A stretch of DNA of 64,000 nt from Selenomonas ruminantium AC2024. GTDB lineage: Bacteria > Bacillota > Negativicutes > Selenomonadales > Selenomonadaceae. The number at the start of each line of letters is the position of its first letter. Within the stretch, counting starts at the first letter, position 1. The stretch lies in assembly GCF_000687995.1 (NCBI RefSeq), contig NZ_JIAC01000001.1, positions 1,798,001 through 1,862,000 on the forward strand, given 5' to 3'. Made by a program: the position numbers and the translations under genes. Below the pieces are notes generated by a model. It saw nothing but the letters and a program-made list of their open reading frames with translations. It ran no database searches and was not told the origin of the DNA. This document shows, in pieces, positions 41,311 through 50,153 of this stretch.

Positions 41311-41898
41311 TCAAACCGTGGTATACCAGTTACTTGCAATTTCTGCATCCAGCCCGGCACTTTCGGTATCGGCATAGGTGTAAGAATTGCCGTCTGACAA
41401 TCTGTAGATGGCCTTAGCAGTCAAGGTCGGCGTCTGATAGGAAATGCTTTCTTCCTTGGTGGAGCCTTTAACCGAGGGTTCTTGGAACATAACTTTGAAA
41501 AATTTTGTCAGCCGCTTGCTGCCGTTCCGTTTGTCGCTCTGAAACATCACGGCAAAATACGGAGCCACATCATCTTTATTGGCAACCATCACGCCGTTCT
41601 CACATTTATGTCCCAAGAGGTAAGCCACATACTCCAAGGGCAAAGCCGCTGTGTCGAAGGTCAGTTCATAGGATGCCGTGTTGGTGGCGGTGTCTATGGA
41701 CTGGCCATCTGCATAGAGGTCGGCACTGCTGTTGGAGGGCTTGATGTCGATGCTCCGCAGTACCTTGCCCAAGTCGATGGGGGTATCATAGGTTGCTTCA
41801 CTTCCGACTTCATCCGTCAGCAGCTTTGCCACATGCAGCCGCTGTATATTGATAAACTGTCCGCTGACCATTCTGCTGGCCGGTTTCATTTCTGCCAT
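41311..41898 (-). CDS. Phage major tail protein (phi13-type)
   Basis: The 195-aa protein forms the tail tube. The sequence GQFINIQRLHVAKLLTDEVG, LGKVLRSIDIKPSNSSADLY, GQSIDTATNTASYELTFDTA is typical of phi13-family major tail proteins of Firmicute phages. It overlaps the start region of the preceding tail-completion gene by 1 nt and ends 2 nt from the crcB-like stop. Confidence 0.88.
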   Translation of the reverse strand: MAEMKPASRMVSGQFINIQRLHVAKLLTDEVGSEATYDTPIDLGKVLRSIDIKPSNSSADLYADGQSIDTATNTASYELTFDTAALPLEYVAYLLGHKCENGVMVANKDDVAPYFAVMFQSDKRNGSKRLTKFFKVMFQEPSVKGSTKEESISYQTPTLTAKAIYRLSDGNSYTYADTESAGLDAEIASNWYTTV

Positions 41899-42269
41899 TA
41901 TTCATCCACTCCTATTCCAATTACATAATCCACGCAGAACACAAATACATCGCGCTCTGCCATTTCCAAGGACTGACGGCGCATAAAGCCCAGTCCCTTC
42001 ATGATTTTATTTACCACATCATGAATATGCTCATATTGTCCGTCCTTAGTGAGAATCTGCAGCCGCACGGTTACGCGCCGTTCCATCTCGAAACCGTCTG
42101 CCGTGAGAGCCGGAACATCCGATATGATGTTGTACACAATGATTGGGTAGCTGCCAGCATTGGGGCTGATGCCGGGATAAATGCACCGACACCGCCTGTC
42201 TCTTGCCAGCAATGATGTCAGTTCCCTTGACGTACTCAGGGTCTTATACACTTTTTCCTTGATATTCAT
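41898..42269 (-). CDS. Tail completion/terminator-like protein (DUF3168-like)
   Basis: The 123-aa protein (MNIKEKVYKTLSTSRELTSL, YPIIVYNIISDVPALTADGF, VTVRLQILTKDG) has the length, order and pattern of tail-completion proteins acting at the head-tail junction. It overlaps the next and previous genes by 1-4 nt in the connector operon. Confidence 0.75.
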   Translation of the reverse strand: MNIKEKVYKTLSTSRELTSLLARDRRCRCIYPGISPNAGSYPIIVYNIISDVPALTADGFEMERRVTVRLQILTKDGQYEHIHDVVNKIMKGLGFMRRQSLEMAERDVFVFCVDYVIGIGVDE

Positions 42270-42649
42270 TTCCTGCGAAGTGCCTCCCTTACCGCATCGA
42301 TTATCTTATTCCTGACCTCATCCCGTCTGGCATCCATGGCAGGATACATAAAGGGCTTGTTGATTGCTGGGCTGAATTCCACCAGCTTGCCGTAAAAAAT
42401 GCCATCGTGGGATGTAGCGTCAGCAATGATTTTGTACTTGGCACCGCCTTTTTGTTTGACGGTATGGATAGAATCGCGCAAAGCACCTTTGACCACACGG
42501 TGGTCATTGCCCTTATAGACAGGGCAGCGGTTCCTTGCCTCCTGCATGACAATTTCCGCTCCATCTGCCAAGGCATCCTTGGCGGCCTTGGTGGCATTCT
42601 CCCCCAGTTCTCTCAGAATTTTCTCTGCGGATTGGTAACTTTTAGCCAT
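42266..42649 (-). CDS. HK97 gp10-like head-tail protein
   Basis: The 127-aa protein (MAKSYQSAEKILRELGENAT, GAEIVMQEARNRCPVYKG, GALRDSIHTVK, YGKLVEFSP, PFMYPAMDARRDEV) matches HK97 gp10-family neck proteins. ATG 42649 is chosen at a natural N-terminus; the upstream extension overlaps the head-closure gene. It overlaps that gene by 8 nt. Confidence 0.85.
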   Translation of the reverse strand: MAKSYQSAEKILRELGENATKAAKDALADGAEIVMQEARNRCPVYKGNDHRVVKGALRDSIHTVKQKGGAKYKIIADATSHDGIFYGKLVEFSPAINKPFMYPAMDARRDEVRNKIIDAVREALRRK

Positions 42650-42980
42650 CTTCCACCAGCTCCTTTGCCTCCATGACGAGATACTTGCGACCACCGTCCA
42701 AAGGGTAAGGTGGGGCTGACATTATTAGCCTCCTGTCACGCCACTCAATTATGTCCGTAACCTCAATGTCCTCACGATAGCGAATTACTATCCGGTATGA
42801 CACCTCATCCACCTTCTCGGCATAGCCGTCTGAAATCTTGGCGGCATAGGGCAGAACCTTCGCCCAGACCGTAGCCACCTCCGTCTTGCCCTGCTCAATA
42901 AGGTTGCCGACAGCGTCTTCTTCAGCTATGGGGCGCAGGATTTTTATTCTCTGTCGCAACTCACTCAAATATACATACAT
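42642..42980 (-). CDS. Phage head closure / head-tail adaptor protein
   Basis: The 112-aa protein (LSELRQRIKILRPIAEEDAV, TVWAKVLPYAA, VSYRIVIRYREDIEVTDIIE, RKYLVMEAKEL) matches SPP1 gp16/HK97-type head-closure proteins. It shares 1 nt with the upstream connector gene. Confidence 0.88.
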   Translation of the reverse strand: MYVYLSELRQRIKILRPIAEEDAVGNLIEQGKTEVATVWAKVLPYAAKISDGYAEKVDEVSYRIVIRYREDIEVTDIIEWRDRRLIMSAPPYPLDGGRKYLVMEAKELVEDG

Positions 42981-43255
42981 CAGAAGCCCTCCCGGCGTAT
43001 GCCCATCAGCAGGGAACGGAGCGTCATGGTGAGTTTTTTGTGGTCAGCATCATCCCGGTGCTCATAGAGATAGCCAACCGTATACAGCACTGCCGTCTTG
43101 GCTATAGCTCCGCAGGCTTTGAATTCGTCCTCATCAAGCCTTGCCACATCCATGCATAAATGCTCTGCTGCCCGCAGTAATTTGCGGACAATCTTATCTT
43201 CGGCATCTGTGTCGATACGGAGATATTCTTTTACCTTGGGCAATGAAACAATCAT
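42980..43255 (-). CDS. Phage head-tail connector (gp6-like)
   Basis: The 91-aa helical protein (LPKVKEYLRIDTDAEDKIVR, LLRAAEHLCMDVAR, AVLYTVGYLYEHRDD) fits the gp6-like connector family: an LKxYLRIDxxxED start and an aromatic YLYEHR segment. It is the first of the connector genes after the capsid. Confidence 0.88.
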   Translation of the reverse strand: MIVSLPKVKEYLRIDTDAEDKIVRKLLRAAEHLCMDVARLDEDEFKACGAIAKTAVLYTVGYLYEHRDDADHKKLTMTLRSLLMGIRREGF

Positions 43256-43318
43256 AAGCCATCACTCCCATAAAAACAGGGAGACACCAGCAAGGCATCT
43301 CCCCACACTATATTTACA

Positions 43319-44509
43319 TCAGCCCTTGCCAGCAGTACCTTTGATTTTCAGCATCTGCACCGCTTCCGGCAGTACCAGCTTGCCGTCCACACGTTCCTTC
43401 ATGACAAAGGCAATCATGCCGTTACCGGCGAACAGCTCGCGCAGTTCCTGAATGGAACGGGCGCCACGGTCACCGATGTTGTAGTAGCTGTAATCACCGA
43501 ACACCAACGCCGCCTTGCCCGCCTCTGCCGTAGGCATAAAAGGCGTAGTGTGAATCGGATAGCCCAACAGACGGTCAGGCTCGCCCATCTGGTAGGAAGG
43601 CTGCCACATATACGCCTGGTTGGCATCCTTCAGCTTGCGGATTGCCGCCAAGGTCTGGTCGTTGACGATAAAGGCTGCACTCTTGCGGTAAGGACGCTTA
43701 AGTTTGTAGACTAGTTCAATAAGGTCATCTGCCGTGATGGATGCACCGTTGGTGGTGACACCAGTCTGCGCCGTGGTCAAAAGGCCGGTGGGCTTGTGGT
43801 TGCCGTCACCATTGAGGAAGGCATCCTCCTCGGCATTGGCGATAGCCTTGCCGAACTGCTGAATGATGTAACTCTCCAGATTAAAGGCGCTATCGTACAA
43901 AAGTTCCTCCGTAACCTTGATCGCCACATGGAGCTTGTAGGCATCCATGATAATCTGGTCGAAGGTGGCATCGCCAAAGCTAAGTGCCCCACCTTCCTCA
44001 ATCCACGATGCAGCAGGTTTGGTGGCAGCGATGTTGATTTTGCGCTCACCACTGGTGGTAATTTTCGTACCGAGGTTACGCATAATGCACTCCTCATTCA
44101 ATACATCAATCAGGCGGCTGTCGTATTCCTCCGGCACTAAATAACCGCCATCGGTATCAACACCTTCCTGCAGGACGTTGGATACGTTGCGGAAATTGCT
44201 GCGGATGGCGGCAAGCATAGCCTTGCGGTATTCATCTGCTGCCCTGCCCGTTTTCTCTGGCATCTTGGTGGCAGGTTTGTTGACAATCGGCTCAGATGTG
44301 GGCTTGGCAAGTTCTGCGTCAATCGCCATCTTCCGTTCCATGCGCTCGATATCCTTGCCGAGAGCCACCACATCTGCCTCCATTTTGTCGTAGGCGGCAG
44401 CATCTTCAGCAGAAAGCTTGCCGTCCTTATCCGTGTGACTGTCCAAAAAAGCCTTGGCACCTTCCCAAAGCTGTGCTCTTTTCGTACGAAGTTCCATAAT
44501 CGTTGCCAT
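43319..44509 (-). CDS. Major capsid protein (HK97 fold)
   Basis: The 396-aa protein has an N-terminal delta/scaffold coiled coil (about 1-75: TIMELRTKRAQLWEGAKAFL, AAAYDKMEADVVALGKDIER), a probable protease cleavage zone near residue 100, and the mature HK97 fold (GGYLVPEEYDSRLIDVLNEE, SWIEEGGALSFGDATFDQI, NGDGNHKPTGLL). ATG 44509 lies 8 nt after GGAGG. It follows the ClpP-type protease gene that would process it. Confidence 0.94.
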   Translation of the reverse strand: MATIMELRTKRAQLWEGAKAFLDSHTDKDGKLSAEDAAAYDKMEADVVALGKDIERMERKMAIDAELAKPTSEPIVNKPATKMPEKTGRAADEYRKAMLAAIRSNFRNVSNVLQEGVDTDGGYLVPEEYDSRLIDVLNEECIMRNLGTKITTSGERKINIAATKPAASWIEEGGALSFGDATFDQIIMDAYKLHVAIKVTEELLYDSAFNLESYIIQQFGKAIANAEEDAFLNGDGNHKPTGLLTTAQTGVTTNGASITADDLIELVYKLKRPYRKSAAFIVNDQTLAAIRKLKDANQAYMWQPSYQMGEPDRLLGYPIHTTPFMPTAEAGKAALVFGDYSYYNIGDRGARSIQELRELFAGNGMIAFVMKERVDGKLVLPEAVQMLKIKGTAGKG

Positions 44510-44524
44510 AAATAATTCCTCCAA

Positions 44525-45253
44525 TCAGTGAATAAGTAAGTTAAGACGGCTCCTGAGAGCGTCTGCGGATACACGGTTGTCTGGCGCAGCGACCTTAGTG
44601 AAATGCTGAGACTGCGCCTTGATTTTGTCGACGAGGGAATTGGTGACCGCCCTCATGGAAAAGAGCATCGCCTCCGCTCCTTCAGAGTTTTTTTCCTCCT
44701 CATCGTTGGTAAAAAGAATCTTGTCAGCAAAACCCAGTTCCACGGCCTTCTTGGCATTCATCCAGCTTTCTGCATCCATAAGGTCGGACAGTTGCTGACG
44801 GGGCAATCCAGTTTTCAGTTCATAGGCATTGATGATGCTGTCCTTCACCTCTTCCAGCATCTGGATAGCAGCCTGCATTTCCTTGGTGTTGCCGATAACT
44901 GCTGTGCTGGGGTTATGCACCATGAACATCCCCACAGGGGACATTTCAACGGTAGTGCCAGCCATGGCAATCATGGTTGCAGCCGAAGCAGCCAGCCCAT
45001 CAATGCGGACGGTGACATTCCCCTTGTAGTCCATCAGCATATTGTAGATTTGAGCTGCCGCGAACACATCTCCGCCCGGACTGTTGATCCAGACCGTGAT
45101 ATTGCCATCGCACTTCATCAGCTCATCACGGAAGATTCCCGGCGTGACCTCATCGCCAAACCAGGAATCCTCGGCAATAGTGCCGTTAAGCACAAGGGTG
45201 CGTTCCCCTGTATCAGAGTCACGCACCCAGTTCCAAAACTTACGCTTCTTCAT
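44525..45253 (-). CDS. ClpP-like prohead maturation protease
   Basis: The 242-aa serine protease trims the capsid delta domain during head maturation. It shows INSPGGDVFAAAQIYNML, the nucleophile Ser90 in DGLAASAATMIAMAG, His113 in MVHNPSTAV and the Asp160 region (LSDLMDAESWMNAKKAVELG). ATG 45253 overlaps the portal stop by 14 nt. It belongs to the ClpP-fold prohead protease type used by many Firmicute phages. Confidence 0.93.
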   Translation of the reverse strand: MKKRKFWNWVRDSDTGERTLVLNGTIAEDSWFGDEVTPGIFRDELMKCDGNITVWINSPGGDVFAAAQIYNMLMDYKGNVTVRIDGLAASAATMIAMAGTTVEMSPVGMFMVHNPSTAVIGNTKEMQAAIQMLEEVKDSIINAYELKTGLPRQQLSDLMDAESWMNAKKAVELGFADKILFTNDEEEKNSEGAEAMLFSMRAVTNSLVDKIKAQSQHFTKVAAPDNRVSADALRSRLNLLIH

Positions 45254-46493
45254 TTTTACCTCCAGTCTTTCCAAACAGCCCCGCATCCCGAAGCTTGCAC
45301 AGGTTGCCATTGATGAGATACAGACTACCGCCCTCCTCGTCCGGGATTGGATTCATGTTCTCCATCTCACGGATGTCGTTGGCTGAGAGCCAGCCGTTCT
45401 GCCTGCCTACGGCATAACCTGCCATGCGGCTCTGGTAGTCCCCTCGCAAAAGCCCATCCACATTAAACTTGATGAAGTACCGCTTCTGCTCCGCTGGCGA
45501 GAGCAACGCCTTCTGCAAGGACTGCTCCCAGCGCACCACCCATGGATTGAGGGTATATTTGACGAACTCCAGGGACTGCTGCTCGATGTTGTTGAAGCTG
45601 GATTTTTCCAAGTCGCCAATCATGTGAGGTGGTACTCGGTAGAGCCTGGCAATCTCATCAATCTGAAACTTGCGAGTTTCGAGGAACTGCGCCTCCTCCG
45701 GAGGGATGGAAATCTGCTGATAGTCCACGCCCTCCTCCAGCACCACGACCTTGCCTGTGTTGGCTGTGCCACCATAGACCGCCTGCCAGCTTTCTCGTAG
45801 CTTGGACGGGTCTTTTAGGACACCTGGATGCTTGAGCACACCGCCCGGTCGAGCCCCATTGGCAAAGAACGCAGAGCCATATTCCTCACAAGCCAACGTC
45901 ATGCCCACGGCGTTACGCGCCATGGCTATGGGCGAGTAACCCACCAGCCCATCAAAGCCCAACCCAGGAATATGCAAGACATCCTGTCTGCGGAGCTGCA
46001 CCTGCTGTGCCCCTTTGAGATTGGGGTTGCTGTCATTGCTCGGCGTGTAAGTATAAACAATTTCACCATGCTCATCTCGGTCAACGCTCATGTGTTTAGG
46101 GAGCAACGGATACAGCCCCACCACACGCCCCATACCGTCCCTAATAATCTGGGAGTAAGAATTCCCCCACAAAAGCAGGTGAATCATTGCCGTTTCTCGA
46201 AATGTGAAAGAAGTCATTTCTGGATTGGGACTGTCGTGTAGCAATGCATACAACGGATGATGTGGCACACGCTCCTTGCCCTGTCCCTTGTACTCATAGA
46301 CATGAAGCGGCAATCCGGCAACGGACTCAGCCAAGATACGGACGCATGCATACACCGCTGTGGTCTGCATGGCTGTGAATTCATTGACCATCTGCTTACT
46401 GACAGATTTGCCGAAGACAAATGGCCAACCACTGAAATGATAAAGATTCTGGGGCTTGTCACGTGAGCGGAAAAGTTTTGTGAAAAAGTTCAT
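45240..46493 (-). CDS. Phage portal protein (HK97 family)
   Basis: The 417-aa protein forms the dodecameric DNA entry vertex. Family hallmarks are VYACVRILAESVAGLPLHVY, GNSYSQIIRDGMGRVVGLYP, DGLVGYSPIAMARNAVGMTL, FFANGARPGGVLKHPG and IARLYRVPPHMIGDLEKSSF. ATG 46493 (AGGAG 10 nt upstream) gives the usual N-terminus. Upstream it faces the divergent nuclease-like gene, which separates it from the large terminase. Confidence 0.94.
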   Translation of the reverse strand: MNFFTKLFRSRDKPQNLYHFSGWPFVFGKSVSKQMVNEFTAMQTTAVYACVRILAESVAGLPLHVYEYKGQGKERVPHHPLYALLHDSPNPEMTSFTFRETAMIHLLLWGNSYSQIIRDGMGRVVGLYPLLPKHMSVDRDEHGEIVYTYTPSNDSNPNLKGAQQVQLRRQDVLHIPGLGFDGLVGYSPIAMARNAVGMTLACEEYGSAFFANGARPGGVLKHPGVLKDPSKLRESWQAVYGGTANTGKVVVLEEGVDYQQISIPPEEAQFLETRKFQIDEIARLYRVPPHMIGDLEKSSFNNIEQQSLEFVKYTLNPWVVRWEQSLQKALLSPAEQKRYFIKFNVDGLLRGDYQSRMAGYAVGRQNGWLSANDIREMENMNPIPDEEGGSLYLINGNLCKLRDAGLFGKTGGKNEEA

Positions 46494-46579
46494 AGGTATC
46501 ACGCTCCTAAAAAACAACGATGATTCGTAAGAGAAATAGAACTAAAAATAAAACTCATTTCCCAAAGGAGGAAACGGAC

Positions 46580-47893
46580 GTGCTTATTATAAACAAGGAA
46601 CAACTGCAACGAATAAGGCAAATGCAGGAAAAGCATAAGCATTTTTTTCAACGATGGAAAGAATCCCATAAAATAGCTGCTGTAGATTTTGAAATTGAGG
46701 ATTACGACTTTACAAATGAGCGACTTCCATCCGTTGAAACAATCGATGATGTTGATTATTACTATGACACAATAAGACAAAAACATATCCGTGTTACACC
46801 AGAGGAAACCGTCCGGCAGGAAGTAGTTTCCTTCCTTATCGACAAATTGAAAGTTCCTGCGCATATGTTAAGGGTTGAGGAGTCCCTTGCCCACCATGTG
46901 AAAAATTGTTTAGACCGTAGCGATGTAGTTATCATGCGCATGGCTGATGACCATGAATCTGTTATTCCCCTTGCTGTTATAGAATGCAAACGTGAGAAAC
47001 TGGCTCTCGATGATAACATGATTGCTCAGGCTAAAAATTATGCCGAGCAGCTCAAATGCAGTTTTTTCATGCTGACAAATGGCAAGAAAACACTATGTTT
47101 TCACATGGATGTAGATAATAACATTTTACGCATCAAAAGTTTTCGCGAATATACGGATATGCTGAATGAAGAATATACAGAGTTACCTACAGAATCCGAT
47201 TTTCAACGTCGTACCTTTGATGAAATAAAAGACGATCCCCAATATTTTGTTGATGCATATGAAATGGGTACCGAAACAGCAGAGAATGAAGAAAAAATGA
47301 TATTCTGCTCTAATCTTTGGGAATGCTTACTCGATGATGAGTATGAACTTGTTCCCTACGAGTATGATATTTTTACCTTGTTGAAGGATCGTGGCGTGAG
47401 GAGAATATCATGGGGCGATGCCGGTGGAGGCACTTTTAACGCCTGCAGATGTCGTTCTTTCCAGATAAGTTATCAAGGCAAAACGAAAATTATTTCCTTG
47501 GCATTTTCCAGTTATTATGGTGCAGTAGGGGTGCAAGATAAGACAGGCCTTTTCGTTATAATTGAAACCAAAGAGCGTATACATTCATCTTTGCAAATCC
47601 CCATGGACGCTAAAAACACACTGCAAACAAATGGCTCTATGTGCAGTATCAATCACACGGGGAGAATAACAGTTGGTGCTATTGGCTCCGGTAAAATATC
47701 CGACTTACGAATGCTTGTCCAAAAAAAATATCCCAAAATTATAGATGGACAGTTGTTCAAATTAGGCACTCTGCCTTGTGAACGGAGTTTACAGCTTTGT
47801 GATGAAGAAGTATGCAATTTCATAGAAAATATTATCTCCTATGCCCTTATCAGAGACGATTACAGAGAGATACGCTTACGTGAATTTCCCTGA
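46580..47893 (+). CDS. HsdR_N-type PD-(D/E)xK domain protein, phage cargo of unknown function
   Basis: The 437-aa protein has an N-terminal domain like the nuclease domain of type I restriction HsdR subunits: TPEETVRQEVVSFLIDKL, VEESL, Asp115 in RSDVVIM, Glu135-x-Lys137 in LAVIECKREK, then QAKNYAEQL (QxxxY) and MLTNGKK. These are the PD-(D/E)xK residues. The C-terminal 250 residues are unrecognised, with no helicase motor. GTG 46580 is chosen because AAAGGAGG lies 8 nt upstream; ATG 46520 has no SD. It is AT-richer than its neighbours and lies opposite to phage transcription between portal and large terminase, suggesting a moron, perhaps for superinfection exclusion. Confidence 0.75.
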   Translation: MLIINKEQLQRIRQMQEKHKHFFQRWKESHKIAAVDFEIEDYDFTNERLPSVETIDDVDYYYDTIRQKHIRVTPEETVRQEVVSFLIDKLKVPAHMLRVEESLAHHVKNCLDRSDVVIMRMADDHESVIPLAVIECKREKLALDDNMIAQAKNYAEQLKCSFFMLTNGKKTLCFHMDVDNNILRIKSFREYTDMLNEEYTELPTESDFQRRTFDEIKDDPQYFVDAYEMGTETAENEEKMIFCSNLWECLLDDEYELVPYEYDIFTLLKDRGVRRISWGDAGGGTFNACRCRSFQISYQGKTKIISLAFSSYYGAVGVQDKTGLFVIIETKERIHSSLQIPMDAKNTLQTNGSMCSINHTGRITVGAIGSGKISDLRMLVQKKYPKIIDGQLFKLGTLPCERSLQLCDEEVCNFIENIISYALIRDDYREIRLREFP

Positions 47894-47969
47894 CCCCTCG
47901 CTCTCATATACACTTTCAGAGATATTCTTTCTCCACTAAATTACTCGGTCAAGAGCCATAATGATTAAG
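47893..47969 (-). pseudogene. Remnant of a large-terminase C-terminus
   Basis: One minus frame reads IIMALDRVI-stop-WRKNISESVYESEG. The intact terminase at 48452 ends LIMALDRAIRCGNDAGESVY then DSRG. The shared IMALDR-x-I and ESVY-x-S-x-G show this is a second, decayed terminase 3' end (TAG where the intact copy has Arg), left at the border of the inserted nuclease-like gene. Confidence 0.75.
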
Positions 47970-47973
47970 GAAA

Positions 47974-47995
47974 GCACCGCCCTTTCGAGCGGTGC
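47974..47995 (-). terminator. Hairpin downstream of the 48014 gene
   Basis: GCACCGC (47974-47980) pairs with GCGGTGC (47989-47995); in the minus transcript TTTCCTTAAT follows. A probable terminator for the small unit led by the promoter module at 48390-48446. Confidence 0.6.
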
Positions 47996-48013
47996 CCTTG
48001 TCTTGCTTTCGGC

Positions 48014-48340
48014 TTAGAAGGTTCTTTCGTAGGAAAGCCTCATGCTCTGAAGTTCTGCCGTGAATTTTGCTCCTCTTGCAATCTCATCGGCGGCTTTCAA
48101 AAGTTCCTCCGGCGTGGTGTTACCCCCCATCCTGCAAATGGTTCCTGCGGCTTCGATGTCCAGGCAAACCCTGCGGTCTTTCCAGCTGGTCCTTTCGTTG
48201 TTGGTCTTTGTGAAAATCTCGACCCTTGCGAAGCTTTCGGAGGTCTGTTCCGTCATCCAGCCTGTCGAGGTTTCCTTCACCTTGAAGCCGTACTCTTTGC
48301 CCTTGCTCTCGATAATCTCGGCGATTTCCTGCTTGGTCAT
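48014..48340 (-). CDS. Small phage accessory protein of unknown function
   Basis: The 108-aa protein starts MTKQEIAEIIESKGKEYGFK, has a beta-rich middle (TGWMTEQTSESFARVEIFTK, KDRRVCLDIEAAG) and a helical tail (TPEELLKAADEIARGAKFTA). Not recognised. A GGAGG SD precedes ATG 48340. It forms a one-gene unit with its own promoter-like module and hairpin terminator, inserted after the large terminase. Confidence 0.65.
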   Translation of the reverse strand: MTKQEIAEIIESKGKEYGFKVKETSTGWMTEQTSESFARVEIFTKTNNERTSWKDRRVCLDIEAAGTICRMGGNTTPEELLKAADEIARGAKFTAELQSMRLSYERTF

Positions 48341-48389
48341 TTTGTTTTCCTCCTTTTTGGTCGTCTGTGTTTTCCCTTTCGGTATGTGT

Positions 48390-48446
48390 ATATTCGCTCT
48401 TTATGGGAGAAACAGCAAGTCATAATCGCTATTTATTTATGTATAC
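48390..48446 (-). promoter_or_regulatory. Shared promoter-like module, copy 1
   Basis: On the minus strand: GTATAC (48446-48441), 22 bp, TTGCTG (48418-48413), 17 bp, GAATAT (48395-48390), then ACACATACCGAAAGGG. It precedes the 108-aa gene at 48340. Copies 2 and 3 are at 50423-50469 and 51477-51523. Confidence 0.65.
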
Positions 48447-48451
48447 AATCA

Positions 48452-50053
48452 CTAAAAAACAATCAGTCCCCGGCTGTCATAAACGCTTTCCCCAGCATCA
48501 TTTCCGCAACGAATCGCACGGTCAAGAGCCATGATGAGGGCAATCGCCCCATCAATCTTCTCCGTGCTTTTTGCTTTGTCTGCCTTGATGTTACCTGCAG
48601 GGTCGGTGCGTATGAAGATGTTATCCATGTTCCAGCGAAGGACTGGATGCCCACCGTGGGCGATTTTCTCCTCCAGCACCAGTTTCATCAGTTCCTTAGT
48701 CGGAGGGCTCATGCTGGCAAAGCCCTGCCCAAAAGGCACCACCTTGAAGCCCATGCCCTCCAGATTTTGAACCATCTGCACCGCCCCCCAGCGGTCGAAA
48801 GCAATCTCACGGATGTTGAACCGCTCCCCCAGCCACTCGATGAATTTCTCGATGAATCCGTAATGCACCACGTTACCCTCGGTAGTCTGGAGGGAACCTT
48901 GCCGTTGCCAGACATCGTAGGGCACATGATCGCGGCGCACCCGCAAATCCACATTATCCTCTGGAATCCAGAAGTAGGGCAGCACCATGTATTTGTCGGC
49001 TTCATCAACCGGCGGGAACACCAGCACGAAAGCCGTGATGTCCGTGGTACTGGAAAGGTCGAGCCCTCCGTAACAGACACGCCCTTCCAGTTCTTCCTCA
49101 TCAACTGGAAAAGCACAGGCATCCCACTTGTGCATCGGCATCCAACGGATGGACTGCTTCACCCATTGATTCAAGCGTAGCTGCCGAAAGGAGTTCTCCT
49201 CCCCCGGATTCTGCTTTGCTGAATCGCAGGCAGCCTGCACCTTGTCCATCCCCACGGTGATGCCCAGGGAGGGATTGGCCTTCTTCCAGACCTCTGGCGA
49301 AGTCCAGTCCTCGTCCTCTTTCGCTCCGTAAATCACCGGATAAAAGGTATGGTCGATTTTCCTTCCCTCCAAAATGTCCAACGCCTTCTGGTGTGTCTCG
49401 TAACAAATGGACTGGGTATCCGTTCCTGCCGTGGTAATCAGAAAATACAGTGGCTGCATTCGTGCATCGCCAGAGCCCTTGGTCATAACATCGAAAAGTT
49501 TTCTGTTGGGCTGTGTGTGCAGCTCGTCAAAGACCACGCCGTGTATGTTGAAGCCGTGCTTGGAGTAAGCCTCCGCCGACAGCACCTGGTAGAAGCTGTT
49601 GGTGGGCTGAAAGACCATCCGCTTTTGAGATGCGAGGATTTTCACCCGCTTATTGAGGGCAGGGCACATCCGCACCATGTCTGCAGCCACCTCGAAAACA
49701 ATGGAGGCCTGCTGGCGGTCGGCGGCACAGCCGTAAACCTCCGCCCTCTCCTCACCATCGCCACAACAGAGCAGGAGAGCCACAGCCGCCGCCAGTTCGC
49801 TCTTGCCCTGCTTCTTCGGAATCTCCACGTAGGCGGTGTTGAACTGGCGATAGCCGTTTTTCTTGAGGATGCCGAACAGGTCCCGGATGATTCGTTCCTG
49901 CCAGTCAATCAGCTCAAAGGGTTTACCCGCCCAGGTGCCCTTGGTGTGACACAGGCTTTCAATGAAGGCCACAGCAAAGTCCGCAGCCCCTTTGTCGTAA
50001 TGGGAATCCTTGTCCATAAATTCAGTCGGCTTGTAACCTTTCAGCTTTCGCAA
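48452..50053 (-). CDS. terL: Terminase large subunit
   Basis: This motor-nuclease packages phage DNA. The 533-aa protein has the ATPase Walker A variant IPKKQGKSE (about 78-86), Walker B GVVFDELHT (about 178), a coupling motif region (LITTAGTDTQS) and the nuclease domain (YGGLDLSSTTDITAF; FDRWGAVQMVQNLEG; and the final MALDRAIR...ESVYDSRGLIVF). TTG 50053 is preferred, 7 nt after GGAGG; the longer TTG 50071 overlaps that SD. Unusually it is about 4.4 kb from the small terminase. Confidence 0.93.
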   Translation of the reverse strand: MRKLKGYKPTEFMDKDSHYDKGAADFAVAFIESLCHTKGTWAGKPFELIDWQERIIRDLFGILKKNGYRQFNTAYVEIPKKQGKSELAAAVALLLCCGDGEERAEVYGCAADRQQASIVFEVAADMVRMCPALNKRVKILASQKRMVFQPTNSFYQVLSAEAYSKHGFNIHGVVFDELHTQPNRKLFDVMTKGSGDARMQPLYFLITTAGTDTQSICYETHQKALDILEGRKIDHTFYPVIYGAKEDEDWTSPEVWKKANPSLGITVGMDKVQAACDSAKQNPGEENSFRQLRLNQWVKQSIRWMPMHKWDACAFPVDEEELEGRVCYGGLDLSSTTDITAFVLVFPPVDEADKYMVLPYFWIPEDNVDLRVRRDHVPYDVWQRQGSLQTTEGNVVHYGFIEKFIEWLGERFNIREIAFDRWGAVQMVQNLEGMGFKVVPFGQGFASMSPPTKELMKLVLEEKIAHGGHPVLRWNMDNIFIRTDPAGNIKADKAKSTEKIDGAIALIMALDRAIRCGNDAGESVYDSRGLIVF

Positions 50054-50153
50054 TCCATCACCTCCAATCAAAAAGGCGCCGCCATCTGCGACTCCCTAAA
50101 TCTATCTTGTACGAGAAACAGCCCCGAAGGGCTGCCCCCAGTTGTTTTCGTTT

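Noticed and set aside
46520-46579. Longer N-terminus for the HsdR_N-type protein starting at ATG 46520
   Set aside because: The extra 20 codons are lysine/arginine-rich, lack an SD and contain the strong SD (AAAGGAGG) that serves GTG 46580.
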